In this document: positions 1 to 11,598 of the stretch, one piece after another
Layout: each line of letters opens with the position of its first letter
How positions within the stretch are numbered: position 1 is the stretch's first letter
From: Amoebophrya sp. A120
Taxonomy: Eukaryota > Sar > Dinophyceae > Syndiniales > Amoebophryaceae
Direction of reading: 5' to 3'
DNA length: 64,000 nucleotides
Assembly: GCA_905178155.1 (NCBI GenBank)
Contig: CAJINV010000014.1
Location: 840,116 to 904,115 of the forward strand
The notes under the pieces: model-generated
What the model was told of the DNA's origin: nothing
What the model saw: only the letters and a program-made list of their open reading frames with translations
The model's database searches: none
Made by a program: the position numbers and the translations under genes

Positions 1-1618
1 TTCCAAATTCTATTGTAACGTTTGAGATTGTAACGTTTGAGCAGGTCATAGAGCCGCTCCATCTTTTTTCCGTCCGCAACGCCGGTCAGTTCCAGAGCCT
101 TGTTGTATTTGTAGTCCAGGGACACGATCAGCATGTGCGTATTGACGCCGCCCTGCGCGATGGAGCCGTCGTCCAAAATGGTGCCGGCCGGAACGGTCAG
201 CGCGTCCTGCGCAACCAGCCCGAGGAGCTGTTTGATGATGTGTGTCTTGTATTGTTTGATTGGTATCTCTATCTATGTTTCATCTGTATTTCCTTCGTCC
301 TTCTCCTTTCAACAGTGAAAATTTTATGTGATCAACAAACCATTTAAAACATATGCAGTGTCGTTGTAAGACTGAGAGTCCGTGCGTGATGAATATGAAA
401 AGTATGAATTTACCTGGTGCCTTTTTTCGAAGCCTTTGCTCGCGAGCAGAGAAAACATTTCGTTGAAAACCGGGATGAAGTCCTCCAGATCGAGCTGAAA
501 CGTCATGTCCGGTGGGCTATCAAATGCAAACATGTCTGGGTCTGGAAGATTGTCATGCTAGTCTGGCATGACTCTGCGCTCTGTATTGCGCGGCCACCAA
601 GAGGTCCTCTTGCCGGTCATGCAAAAGCGCAGTTTCTCATGCGAAATACGCATCACAGAAGCACCCAAAAACTTGTCATACTTGGCGGCGCATAATTACA
701 GAGCACTTATTGTTCGCGGACTTGCATCACAAGTTTCCAGACCCAGACATATTTGCAATGCATATGGGCTGTCCTTGAGGTCGCGGTTGTACCGTTTCTT
801 TACCAAATCGAAAACCATCTCTTGCAGGGTGCTCTGGTCCGTTTGCGTCTATCCTGTGTAAAAACGTCCCCATCTTCCCAGAGTTGTATATGCATATCTG
901 CATGCTCAAAATGTTTCTCATGCGGAGCCCCATGAGAAGCATTTTCTAGTCATGTTTTGGAACTTGTGATGCTCCAATCAGCATAGTATGCTAGATCTGT
1001 GATGCTACCGAACTAGCTGAACAGGATTACACTGCGCGGCCAAACTTGTCATGCGCAACAGCCAAAGCTGGCTGATTTGTGTAGCAGATTTCCCATCTTG
1101 GCTATGGGGAGGTGGGGACGTTTTTACACAGGATAGCGTCCCGAAGTCTGCTAGGTTTGACTCGCACTCCCGGAACAGCTCGCCCAGCTCGTACGCATCC
1201 ACGGTGCCGCTATCGTCAAAGTCGAACCTGTATGGATTGCAAAAGTGTCTGGGTCTGGACGAATACAAACTTGTGATGCACATTTCAGAACACAGAAAAA
1301 TCTCTCATGCATGGGTAGCAAAAGCTGCCCACTTTCTGTCACCAAAGTGGGGGATTTGTCATGCGGATTCGGCATTGCGGAAGCTTCTCGAAACCTGTAA
1401 TGCTACAGCTTCCATGCCAGACCTTCTGCGTCATGCAAAAACAGCATGACTCTTCCAGACCCAGACACTTTTAGATTTGATAACCTGTAGAACAGCGCCT
1501 GCGCCGCCCGCATCCTGTCGTCGTCGGTCCATAGTCGCGGGTCGATCGGAACGCCCAGCTTCTTCGCCCCGGCAAAACTGGGTTTACAGCACGCTGCCGA
1601 CGAGGAAACGACTCCCAT
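1..1618 (-). CDS. EF-hand protein with N-myristoylation motif, 3'-partial
   Basis: The start is an ATG at 1618, reading MGVVSSSAACC. Gly2 with Ser6 and nearby cysteines is the classic N-myristoylation plus palmitoylation context, so a membrane-anchored calcium sensor is inferred. Exons by frame: 1482-1618, 1136-1232, about 766-849, about 414-518, then 1-245 running off the window. An EF-hand loop (DFDDSGTVDAYEL, exon 2) has Asp/Asp/Ser/Thr and a final Glu at the usual coordinating positions. A second helical part (TDQSTLQEMVFDLVKKRY) follows. Introns 1-3 are introners of families A, B and A, and excising each with one TSD copy keeps the frame. The last intron (246-413) is ordinary GT-AG. The specific family is not recognised. 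Calcium binding is well supported; the rest is inference. Confidence 0.75.
519..765. mobile_element. Introner, family A (A1)
   Basis: Perfect TSD GGGCT at 514-518 and 766-770. The TIRs carry GTCTGGGTCTGGAA and its inverse. It splits the myristoylated EF-hand gene, and removal restores the exon frame across residues DSPPDM. Confidence 0.9.
850..1135. mobile_element. Introner, family B (B1)
   Basis: Starts TATCCTGTGTAAAAACGTCC and ends with its inverse. Perfect TSD GCGTC at 845-849 and 1136-1140. Removal joins DFGT to QTDQS in frame. Confidence 0.92.
1233..1481. mobile_element. Introner, family A (A2)
   Basis: Flanked by AACCTGTA at 1225-1232 and 1482-1489, a longer match than the usual 5 bp. 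The interior is nearly the same as the copies at 28956-29212 and, inverted, 62642-62893. Confidence 0.9.
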
Positions 1619-3024
1619 CGTTTTTTTCTTCAGAACATATAGCCCCTTTCACGGCGAGCGTACGAGGACCTCCGGTGGCGTGCTTCCAGGAAGTTGTAGA
1701 CAATTAAAGCGATTTCTTACCACAAACATTTGCCGCAGCTCATGCTATTCTTCACTTCTGCTTCAAGTTTAAATACTAAACGGTAAACAAATTTGTTCCA
1801 TAATACATAGCTTCTCCGTGGTCTCTCCACTCCCGTAAATCCAGAATTCAGTGGACCCCGTCTTGCCCCCTCTAGTTATCAATTATTCCCTCGAGATCAT
1901 ACATATTGCGGGCACTTTTCAATCGTCCACCGAAGAAACAGGATCATGTCGTGCGTGGACATGTTACAAGGAGACCTATTTTGTTTGCATGAAGATCATC
2001 TGCATCTCTCATGTCTACTACGTCCGTAGGGTAGAACACCAATAGCTTCTCTGCATATATTGAAATGCACCAGAGCACGCGTGGTTTCTATTGAAATTAA
2101 TTGCGCCACACACAAGCGGGGACCACAGGCCCCTGCAGAAAACCCTTATCTCTTTGCAGTGTCCGAGGATCATCGGCAGTATGTAGCTGCTCTTTGGTCT
2201 TTGACCCACAAGTCTAGCAGAGCAACGCTTGTGCTTCGTTCTTTTCTACCACTGAACTACTTAGTACAACCTAGTAAATTATACACGACTACTTCATCGC
2301 GAGCCAGTAATTCTTCATGGAAGACAGGATCTTCCGACGTCTCAATACCCTTTCAAAAAAGTTCGAGATCATCTTTCTATACCAGCATGGGAAATACTTC
2401 TTTTTCTTTTATCTTTAAACTTTACTACAACTACGTAAGAAGCCACAAAATAGCCTGTGGCTAAAACTGACAACCACTCCCCACGACCGCGTCCGATGTT
2501 GGAAAAGCTGCCTGTGGGTGTAGTGAAGGTTACACTTGTGTTAATGAACATTCACATCGTCAACAGAACTTGAACCCCCTGTCAAACGATACTGATTTAG
2601 ATTTATTTCCCATTTGGAAATTAATTGAAAAACATTTTTAAACTAACTGTAACTATGTCTTGACTCAGTGCAGCAGCGTTCTTCTCGTCCCTCAACCTTC
2701 GGAAAAAATGAGGACAGACGGAACTTCTGCGAGTACAACTACAAATCGAGATCTACCCTGAGCAAAATCCAAAGGTAGCCACATTCCATCCAATAGTCAA
2801 GATGGGACAAATTCTTCAGCATAGAAGACAAGTCCGGAAGAGGTACTTATTTTTGGGGAGACGAGCCACGCAGGACGACGTTGGCATGGGGTATGTGGTG
2901 TTGTAGTAGATGACAAGCAAGCCTCGTCTACTACTTATCCACAACTTCAGCAACTACTTATTGTTATTGCACTGGACAGTTAGAGTTGTTTTTCTGACCC
3001 TCAGGGTCAGCAGTTTCCCGATCA
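1619..3024. other. Intergenic, no gene supported
   Basis: AT-rich sequence between two minus-strand genes. It holds a few open frames, the longest at 2060-2464 on the plus strand, but none has a start context, introner, splice site or protein-like composition. No repeat was recognised. Confidence 0.5.
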
Positions 3025-3482
3025 CTATTTGATGGCCTCTGCCTCCTGCAGCAGGCGCCAGGACGAGAACGGGGCGGCGACGTGCTTCTCCTGCGACGGC
3101 TCGGCGACGTGCTCCTGGAGCGTCTCAAGGGGCAGCGGCTAGAAGTAATTGAGGGATTCGCGGCTTCGCCCCGTAGTTTCGGCACCGGAACCACCGTGGT
3201 CAGCAGCAGCATGGGCACAAGCCCGCCTTCCAAAATCTCTTCTGTTAAAGTTTGGAGCACTTCCAGCTTGCCGTTTTTATTAGGGTCCGTTAGCAGACCG
3301 CGAATCTGAAATCTCCGCTCTTCTTCACTGAGCACCTGGAGCACTAGCTGCTTCGAGACCTGCAGCACCCCGAAGTACTTGGAGTGCTTGAGAAGACAGA
3401 GACTTGCCAAAAAAGGAAAGTGGATTCCAGGCGGAATCCGGTACACGGAAACTTTTTCTACTTTCTTGGTCCTCTCCTTTAT
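3025..3482 (-). CDS. Small protein of unknown function, 5' end unresolved
   Basis: The coding character is a charged helical stretch (VLSEEERRFQIRGLLTDPNK, then LEVLQTLTEEILEGG). The open frame runs on into an Arg/Ser-rich tail. A better model uses a 60-nt GT-AG intron (starting GTGGTTCC, ending CTTCTAG), which joins MLLLTT to PLPLETLQEHVAEPS and ends at TAG, 3025-3027. Upstream, CTGTAG near 3482 looks like a 3' splice site, so the true start probably lies in another exon, possibly the ATG at 3597 (MNCFSCGLRST). No family is recognised. Confidence 0.4.
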
Positions 3483-3727
3483 CCTACAGAAAAGCACAGA
3501 CCATGTACCAGGAAAAAGATATTAAACTTCTGTTGCTATAATTTTCGCCTCGCCAGAGCCTCTGTGTACTGCGGAGACCGCAAGAAAAGCAATTCATCTC
3601 CGTCATTGAGAATAGAGTTTGTAGTGCGTTTCAGGAGCGATTATAATCAATCTTTTATAGAGTGACCAACAAAGGTTGTCATGCTGAAAGACCTAAAAGG
3701 TGTCAAATGAAAAACCGCAACATAACT

Positions 3728-6700
3728 TCAAGTTTGTTCTGGCATGGGTGTGCTTTTCTGTGGGATAACGTTCGCTTGTACCGACACCAACTCGTTGAAC
3801 TGTTTGAGCATATCCTGAGTAAAAACGATCCCATCCCATAGTCAAGTTGGGAACTCTGCAACACAAAGACAGATCCAGCAGGAGAGGTTTTGCGAATATT
3901 AACACATGGCAAGTCTTTCTCTGTATTGTAGTGCAGGTTAGCAACGGCAGCCGGATCATAAAGCCATCGCCTTATGCTGTTTTCAGCCTTACAGATGTCA
4001 AAATTCGCCTGAAAATCCCTCTCATGGGGATGGGCAGGACAAGCGTTCCTGTATGCCGTTGCCGATGCCGTTGTGATGTCTGCATGACAATTCAAACTCT
4101 GGGAAGGTGGCCACGTTTTTGCTAAGGATACAGGACACTCAGATCCTTTAACTCTACCCCTTTGGGAAGTTTAAGCTGCAGGCTCTTCAGCAGCGCGCCA
4201 GCCTCAATCTTGTCGACCCGCAGGCTCGGCCCCCCTTCCGCTGCTGGTAAACTCCACTGGGAAAGAAGTCCGGCGAACGGCTGCGTGGTGTTTTCTTTGC
4301 CGTCCCGTTTTTCTTGTCCCACCTGCGGCTTTATTGCTCCTTGCACATGCAGGACGTCCCGAAAGCCCGCGACGTACCTTTCAAGAAGAGTCTCCATGGG
4401 GGCGCCTGCATCTTCAAACCTTGCACGTTCCTTGATTTGCCTCATCTCGTACCGTGCAGCCGCCAGGGCGGTCCCGCGCTGTTCGGCCTCGGTCTTCAGC
4501 GCCTCGGCCTCGGTCTTGAGCGCCTCGGAGCTCATGCTCATCTTCGACAGGCTCCTCTCTCGCTGACGCTGCCATATTTCCCAGCTCTTCTGGTACGTCG
4601 CTTCACGTATTTTTAGCCTCCTCTCCGCCTCAGCCACCACCCTCTCCGCCTCGTCAAAACGCTTGCTGATATCCTTCTTGCTCACTTGATTTGCAGCAGC
4701 TCCTCTCGTCTTGCCCCGTTGCTTCTTGATACTTGTGTCATGAAATGTAAAAATTTGTTCGGTTTTAAGGACTTGTCTTTGCTCCTCCGTCAGGTCTAGC
4801 TGTGCTTTCCGTCGCAACGTCTCCTGCACTCGGTCCGCTCTCTCGAGCGCTTCCTCTTCCTTGGCCGTCATCTCATCTCGTGGAGATGGACTCCGACGCG
4901 CCCGCAGCGACGCCCTCATCTCCCACGCCGGGTAGACGCCATACGAGACTGCCTGTTCCGCGGTGACCTGCTCCCCTGCAAACCCTTTCTTGGCAAAATG
5001 CACGTTCGCCTTGTAGATGTCAATCGCCAGCCGGTCGTACAGGATGACTGCCCATTTCACCGCGGCCTTGCACACGATCTGATGTTGGTTTTCTGCTGCA
5101 ATTGTGTATAACCCTGACTTAACGCGTCTGCCAAACGGAGTATCTCGCAAGATGGTTTCTACGCCCGCAGTTTCGCCCGTTAAAAGGTTCTGCGCAAACG
5201 GGCCTCCTGCCCGGCAAGCTTGATTCAACCTGCCCTCGAGATCGTCGATCTCTCCGTTGAAGAGCGTGCTTTTAAAGGCCTCCAATGCCCCCTTCGAAAG
5301 CCACGCGCCGAGGTCCCACTTAATAACATTTCCCTCTAGTTTCTGGTTTAAGGACTGAAATTCTGCACTCTGTTCGAAACGTTCCAACTGTCCGGACTTC
5401 ATTCCAGTTTCTCGGGTCATACGAAGCCTTCGCTGCTGGTCGGCACTTCGCTGGGCCTGTTGCGTTCTTTGCTGCGCTCTTTCCACCGGGTCGGGAACGC
5501 CGGACACGGGGGCGAGGTCCCGCATACAGATCGGCTCGCCCCGGACCGCTTTCTCCTGTATCTCCAGCAGGCGTTGCGCCCACTCTTCTCTCTCGCGGTC
5601 CCGGGCCGTCTCGCGCTCCTGCTCGATTTCCTGAATGAGGGCCTCCCAGTGGACCACTTCTTTCTCGTCCTTGCTAAGTTTCTGCACCACCCTTATCCCA
5701 AGAAAAAAGTGTTACTCCAGCTACACATTTCATTCTTGTACTTAACGACTTCAGCGGCCTTTTCGACTGCGACACGAATAAACTTGGAGCTCTGCATGAC
5801 TAGTACTACAGGCAAAACTTGCAATGCAGAGATCGTGAGGGCAGACACGTATCTATGAAACTAGGTCGTTCCTCTGCATACTTTCTTATTATCGGGCATG
5901 GCAGAACTTGTCGGTCTTGCTTGGCCTGCAACACAATGTGTTGCTGAAACACAAACGCTTTTTTCTTTGCATAACCTTCGTCCGCACCGCCCTGATTTCT
6001 TCTTGCTCCTCCGCCGCGGCAGCCTGCTCCAACTCCTTCGTGGCCCGTTCTTCGTTTAGCTGTGCAAGCTCCTCCTGTTGCCTCTTTTTTTCCTCATACG
6101 CTGCTGCTTCGACCTTTCTTCGCAGGTAGTCTTGCTGCGCCGGGAGCACCGCGTTGCGGATGTAGAGACCTTCCATGACGTTGATAACGGCGTGCGCCTC
6201 CTCCAAGGCCTGCCACGTGGCGACGAATTCTCTGTCCGCGTACCCGTGTTCCTTCGTTGCGTTCGTCACGTGCGCTGTACAACCCTCCTCCACAAACCTC
6301 TTCCGCGGGAGCACGCAGCGCCTGGCTGCTTTCACGAGGCGCACCGCTTCGCCAAGTCCCGGCCGGACGAGTGATGTGGCGCCCAATTGCTTCCAAAGTT
6401 CCAGGTAGTTGAACCTAGGCCGCTGCAGCTCGCTTTCACTTTCATCTTCATCTTGATAAACCACAGCGGCTTTCATGGCCGGTAAGAACTGCTCTTGCCC
6501 CCAAAGAACCGCAGCAGCCGGCGCGCCTTCATCACCTCCACGGGGCCGCGCACCTGCTCCGATTTTTCCTGCGTCATCTCGATCATCTCCCACGACAAGA
6601 AGTTGCGTGATTGCTTTCACGGCGTTCGAGATTTCTTTGACCTTCTCGTTCACGGACGACACGCTCGATACTTGTTCCCCAGTTGTACGTTCAACTACGC

Positions 6701-7070
6701 TGTCGAAAGACCCGTGTGCATCGGCGTGACACTCTAATTTTTTCGCCTCGGCATGCCGAATGCACTTGCTCTTGTGCTGTTCTTCTCGCAACCGCGCAGC
6801 TTCTATCTCTTGCCCCCGTTGAGCAGCTGCACTACGTTGCGATGACGCAGCCCCAGCCTGGCTCTTCTTGTGCGCTTTGCCGTTCAGAGCAAAGGCAGAA
6901 ACTCCAGACAGCAGTGACGCCCCTGGAGCAACGTGGTAAAGAAGCACGAGGCGGGAAAAACAGCTCATCGCTTTCCTTCCGAGGGAGCTGGGGTTTTTTT
7001 CCACCGGAAGACGCCGACCCGTCGTCCGGCTGGAATCGGCCAACGTCAAGCACTGCTGGCGCTGCTCCAT
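3728..7070 (-). CDS. Secreted or organelle-targeted coiled-coil protein, unknown function
   Basis: Three exons: 5974-7070, 4131-5693 and 3728-3810, about 900 residues. The ATG is at 7070; a second in-frame ATG at codon 35 starts a more convincing signal sequence (MSCFSRLVLLYHVAPGASLL, then SGVSAFA). The middle is Glu/Gln/Arg-rich with long predicted coiled coils (EEKKRQQEELAQLNEERATK, and EAERRLKIREATYQKSWEI). A short compact region near residues 500-640 contains no motif I know. Introners E2 and B3 separate the exons. Excising E2 gives RAVRTK-VVQKLSKDE in frame, which shows the two long open frames are one gene. The C-terminal exon reads MLKQFNELVSVQANVIPQKS and soon stops. Function unknown. 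Confidence 0.65.
3811..4130. mobile_element. Introner, family B (B3)
   Basis: Starts TATCCTGAGTAAAAACGATC and ends in the degenerate inverse ACGTTTTTGCTAAGGATA. No clean TSD remains, suggesting an older copy. It separates the last two exons of the coiled-coil gene. Confidence 0.75.
5694..5973. mobile_element. Introner, family E (E2)
   Basis: Starts TATCCCAAGAAAAAAGTGTT and ends with the inverse GCTTTTTTCTTTGCATA. The TSD is imperfect (ACCCT/ACCTT). The interior resembles E1 at 26794-27001. Confidence 0.8.
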
Positions 7071-8641
7071 TTTTCTTTTTTGTAGCAGAATAAATGAAGT
7101 TTAGTACACTTAAATCGATATCAAAAAAAAAAACTGATTTTAACTTTTCGTGGGTCGTTCTTCTTGCTTCTTCGGTTAACACGATTTTGCAACTTTACTC
7201 CTTGAATAAATGAGGTGCGCATGCACTCTTGTTGTAATTTGGAGTTCTATTTTTACTATATTCGAAGGTAGTGGAGTGGAACTGTATGCACTAAGAATTC
7301 TGATCAAGAAGTAGTAGACCAATTACCAGACTTACTATTTTCGGTCTGCTCCTCTGATGTCAATTGCTCCTTATCCTCGTTCTTCGAGCTAGTGCTACTT
7401 TATTCTTCAGGCCTAGCAGAAAAAATTATACAATGTTTACGTTGTCCTCCGTAGTTTAGTAGCTACTCAAGAAGTTCCTTGACGTTTGTCTTTGATTGTC
7501 CTTGTTTCAGTTAGTTTGTAGATAATTTGTCGTTTCTTCTCACGTCTTCTGAGGATGATAGGAGTAAGACCAGCACGAGTGGCGGCCACTGTTGAGAATA
7601 AACCTGCTCCCAAATTTTGATGTTGGGGAAAACGCCGATTTTCATTTATCAAATTGGGCTTCATGATGCTCGTCCTTTGTAGTAACTATCAAGAGCACGT
7701 CGAAATTTTGCACTAAGCAGACTGAGAACTTTTTGATTTGCCAATGCACTGACCAAAGCACCGACTTTTATTTACCGAAAATGATGAACTGCGCAGGAAT
7801 TTGAAACTTTGTGACGCTCTTTGATGTTGATGAGGCCATGATGATCCGAATTTTGTTTTGTGCGAAGTACGCGATCTTCTGCTGTGATGCTGCAAAAAAA
7901 ACCTTGCTGATCTTCAGATTTTTCAACGTAACGATTTCGTGGGCATGTGATCATCATGTAATTAGGCTTGTTTTTGTTTACTTATGTTGACCACCGGATA
8001 TCATAATTGAAGGTAGCTGAGGATCAATCCAAATGATTTCATTCAGATTAAATGGAGCGGGTGCTGCCCAGAAAAGCGCAATGCCTACACTTATAATTCA
8101 TCTTGTAAGTACGCAACCCATGCTCTCGTCGCAGCCTCGACCACCGGCAGGAGCAGTCACATCGTGGCCTACTGCTACTTCTGGCATATTTAAAAATAAA
8201 ATACTGGATGCTGAACAACAGGGTCCTTACAGTAGGAAAAGGAAGCCGCAGACGACATGCAGATCGACCTGAAAAATTCAAATCAGTTCAAAAAACTCGT
8301 CGCTATATTCATTGTGATCCTCGTTTCTTTCCGCGATCCTCTACGAGTTGTTGTACTTCTGCCGGTATAAAAGTACTAGACGGCTCCGCTTCTATAATTC
8401 GTGTCATTTTTTTCCTGACTGGCTTCCAATCTGGCGTTGCCTTCTTCGGTCGTCCTCGAGGACGTCGCGCATACTTTTAACTTTCTTGCGCGAATACATG
8501 TTAGAACTACCTCTCGCTCCAAGAAATGAAAGTTGTAAAGTACTTACGTAGTGGTTGCTCCCCACGCAAGGGAAACGTGATTCCGCCCCTACCTACCATC
8601 TCCAAGGCTCGCGGTCGCGTTCTATCTTACTTTTTTCTCGA
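7071..8641. other. Intergenic, no gene supported
   Basis: AT-rich, with short open frames only. No introner-type repeat or protein-like segment was found. Confidence 0.5.
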
Positions 8642-9466
8642 TCAGCTGTATAACTCGTGACTCGCTGAAGTCTTCCCGGCAAAATGAGTATTGTTCCCGT
8701 CGTCATCGTACTGCTGGTCGTTCCCGCCGCCACCGATGAATTGCTCCTGCATGTTCCGTATCACGTGCAAAAGTATCGCATTCGTAATTGCCGTCGTGCA
8801 TGACAAATTCTAGTCTCGCGGAACATATACGTAAGGGGCCTAAGCGCCATCACAAGTATTCTATTATTTTTCTTCCCACGGAAAAATTTGTTTTATTATG
8901 CAACTTTTGACCGATACGATATTACTTTTGCAATGCATATTCCGCAGTTCGTCCATGAGAAACTTTTCCTCCTCCGACTCCTCTACCTTACTGTCCAGCT
9001 CGGTTTGTTCCAACTCGTGCAGCTCCCGCTGCAATGCCTGCAATTCGTCTTCCACTTTCGGAATGAGCTCGTTCTGCAGTTGCTCCTTCCGGTGCTTGCG
9101 CTGGTTTTTCTTCTCCTTGAAGTTTTGCAGCTGCTGCTTCTTCTCCACATACAGTTCCCAGAACGTTGTGATATTCATGTCGTACTCGTATTCCATAGTG
9201 TTTTCTGAAAACACGGGGCCAGATGCGGCGTTTAGACCTCGTCCAGCCCTGCGCGTCCCCTTCCTACGGTCCTCATCCGCGTCATTACTGTTCATCTCGT
9301 CGTCGTCTTTTCCGTCACCAGCGCCTCCGAGGTTATTGTACTTTCTGACGGTACTGCTATCGCACGAAAAAGCTGCTTCACTGCGATAGTTTTGATCTTG
9401 AATGATAGATTTTGCAGGAGTTGTGTGTCGATGTTGACACCTTTTACTACTTACTTCGTCACACAT
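8642..9466 (-). CDS. Acidic coiled-coil protein, unknown function
   Basis: Two exons separated by introner D1. The first ATG in frame is at 9466 (MCDEVSSKRC); an upstream exon cannot be excluded because the frame stays open to a GTG at 9490. It has an Asp/Asn/Gly-rich N-terminal third and then a coiled coil of about 60 residues (VEDELQALQRELHELEQTEL). The second exon reads MQEQFIGGGGNDQQYDDDGN and ends at TGA, 8642-8644. Excising D1 with one TTCCG copy joins DELRN to MQEQF in frame. No known domain seen. Confidence 0.6.
8759..8939. mobile_element. Introner, family D (D1)
   Basis: 181 bp. Starts TATCACGTGCAAAAGTATCG, and the inverse end is CGATATTACTTTTGCAATGCATA. Perfect TSD TTCCG at 8754-8758 and 8940-8944. 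Confidence 0.88.
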
Positions 9467-9555
9467 AACAGAAGGAAGAAAATCTGCCACGCCTTCTCCC
9501 CAACGGGAAAACCACGTTCAAGAATGCCCTGCCCTGCGTGTTCTACAACTCCGCA

Positions 9556-11598
9556 TCACAAGTTTACAACTGAAACAGCTTTTTGTTCTGTGCGATACCT
9601 ACTGCTCTCCCCGTTCGTGAGCGCAGGGATGGTGTCCGCGGTCAGAACAGCTCCACCGCCCGCGGATGATTTGCTTGCTGCAGAGCCTTTCGTGCCCGCC
9701 GGTGGTGGGATTAGCTGCTGCGCCAACAGCTGCTGCTCCGACTTGTAGCGGCCGCTGGACGAGGTTGTAGTGGTTGAAGCTGCGGCCGGGTTTAATAATC
9801 TTGCAGACCCGCCTCCTGTTGTAGTGGCACCGACGCCGAAGGCGGTCGTGGTACTTCCTGGGTATAACAAGGGCTGCTGTAGTTGAGACAACATCAATCC
9901 CGCGGTCTGCTGATCCACATGAGGCAGCTGCACACCTGGAGCCTGAGTTGTTGTACTACCAGTAGCTGCAGCGCCGCTGCAAGTAGAACTGAGCGTGTTT
10001 TTCCGCTGCGCTGGACCGCCTCCGCCTGCTGCGGCACTCCCGGGAGGCGCGGCGGGGGGCGGGAGTGGCTGCACCAGTTGGTTGTGCTGTCCGGGTAGAA
10101 GATTGGTTGAGCCTGTTCCTGGATGAAGCAGGCTGTCCAGCTGAAGGTTCAATCCGTTGTTGTAGAGTGCTTGCGGTCCACCACCACCAGCACCGAATGA
10201 CTGGTGGTCCAACTGCTGTTGCTGCGCCAACAGTTGCTGCTGCAGGTGCTGAATGGATTGCTGCAGCTGCAGTGCCTGTTGCTGGGGATAATTCGCCGGG
10301 GGCACGGTATTAAGAGGTGCCAAAGATCCCCCGGGCGTTGGACCAAGAAGCTGGTGGTGCTGTTGGGATAATAAAGACCCATGTTGCAACGCGGAGGTCG
10401 CTGTCCCAGGGAGGGAAGGTAGTTGCAGCCCGGGAGGTGGAGCTCCTGCACCATTGTGCAACAAATGCGGTTGCGGTGGCGGGATGTTGTTGATGTTGTT
10501 GTTGCTGCCGCCTAGATGAAGGCCGCCAAGCTGCGCCGCAGAAGAAGTTGTAGTCCCTGCTCCTGCGCTAGAAGTAGCCTTGGGCTTGGTCAACATTTGT
10601 TGATGTTGCTGTACCGTGGTCGCAGCAGGGGTGCCACCAGCACCACCTGTTCCTCCTCCCCCTCCTCCCGAGTTGTTGCTGTTTGTCCGTCGCGGACTGC
10701 GGTCGCGGAACCCGAGCATTTCTTTCAGCGGCGCCGTGGCCACGGGGTTAAACGTGTTCTGCAAGGGCCCCTTCAGCGCCACACCGCCCGCGGACGGGAG
10801 CGGCTTCTTCGTGGCCCCCTGCTGGATGGCGTTGGTGGGCGCGTTTTTGTTCGACGTGTCGCCGTTTATGCCGTTGCCGGGCCGCAAGTGCACGGGGTAA
10901 ACGACGTTCATGGGAGGCGCGACAGAGAGATGGACTATCCCGAAGCCAAAAGTATCATCGCACTGGCGCATATTGAATTGCACAGTCTCGCATCGATATC
11001 TGTAGTTCTTGCAGTTTTTCTTCTTTTTTTACTTAAATTTCCAATCGCATCACAAACTTCATTTTTATCTTGAGGAAACTAAACAAAAAACGGAATAATC
11101 CGTTCTTCCTATATTCGAAGTACGCTAGCAATACTTACTTTTGCAAAGCATAGTGACGCGGAAGAGGCAGCTCGCCTGGATGCGCGTGGGGTCCAAGGGG
11201 TTCCGCTCCAATCGAAAGCGCACCGGGATCGGCCCGGCGGCCACTTGCTGCTGCTGCATCAGAGTAAAGTGCTCCTGGAAATAGTCGCGGAACAGCTGGT
11301 TTTTTCCCTCGGCGTGGCTGTTGTACAGCACGTGTTTGGATCCGTCCAGGTTGTTCAAAAACTCGTCGGGCAGGCTGCAGGCCGCGGCAAACACGTTCTG
11401 GCCCTGCTGCACCTGTTCCGTTGAGGGCAGGATGAAGGCAAAGGGGCCCTTGGGGCCCTCTTTGATGTCGCGAATGTTCCCATCCAGGTACAGTGGCTCC
11501 GGGAGCGCCTGCCCGTGGTTGCCGCTGGTCTGTTGCTGCGCAATCAGCTGGGCCACATTGTCAAAGTGCTGCACCCAATCCTCCAGGGTTTTCGTCAT
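9556..11598 (-). CDS. Gln/Gly/Pro-rich low-complexity protein with conserved-looking N-terminal domain
   Basis: Two exons. Exon 1 (ATG at 11598, MTKTLEDWVQHFDNVAQLIA) codes about 150 compact residues. Exon 2 begins near 11010 and codes about 480 residues, first compact (QCDDTFGFGIVHLSVAPPMN), then long runs rich in Gln, Gly, Pro, Thr and Asn. The best in-frame join is LFRVTMLCK-RYRCETVQFN. It uses a start (G)TAAGT and an end CTACA(G) in which one G serves both sides, not a strict GT-AG intron. Such Q/N-rich tails are common in RNA-granule and transcription proteins, but that role is only a guess. The N-terminal domain is not recognised. The two exons could be separate genes, though the frame continuity argues against it. 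Confidence 0.55.
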
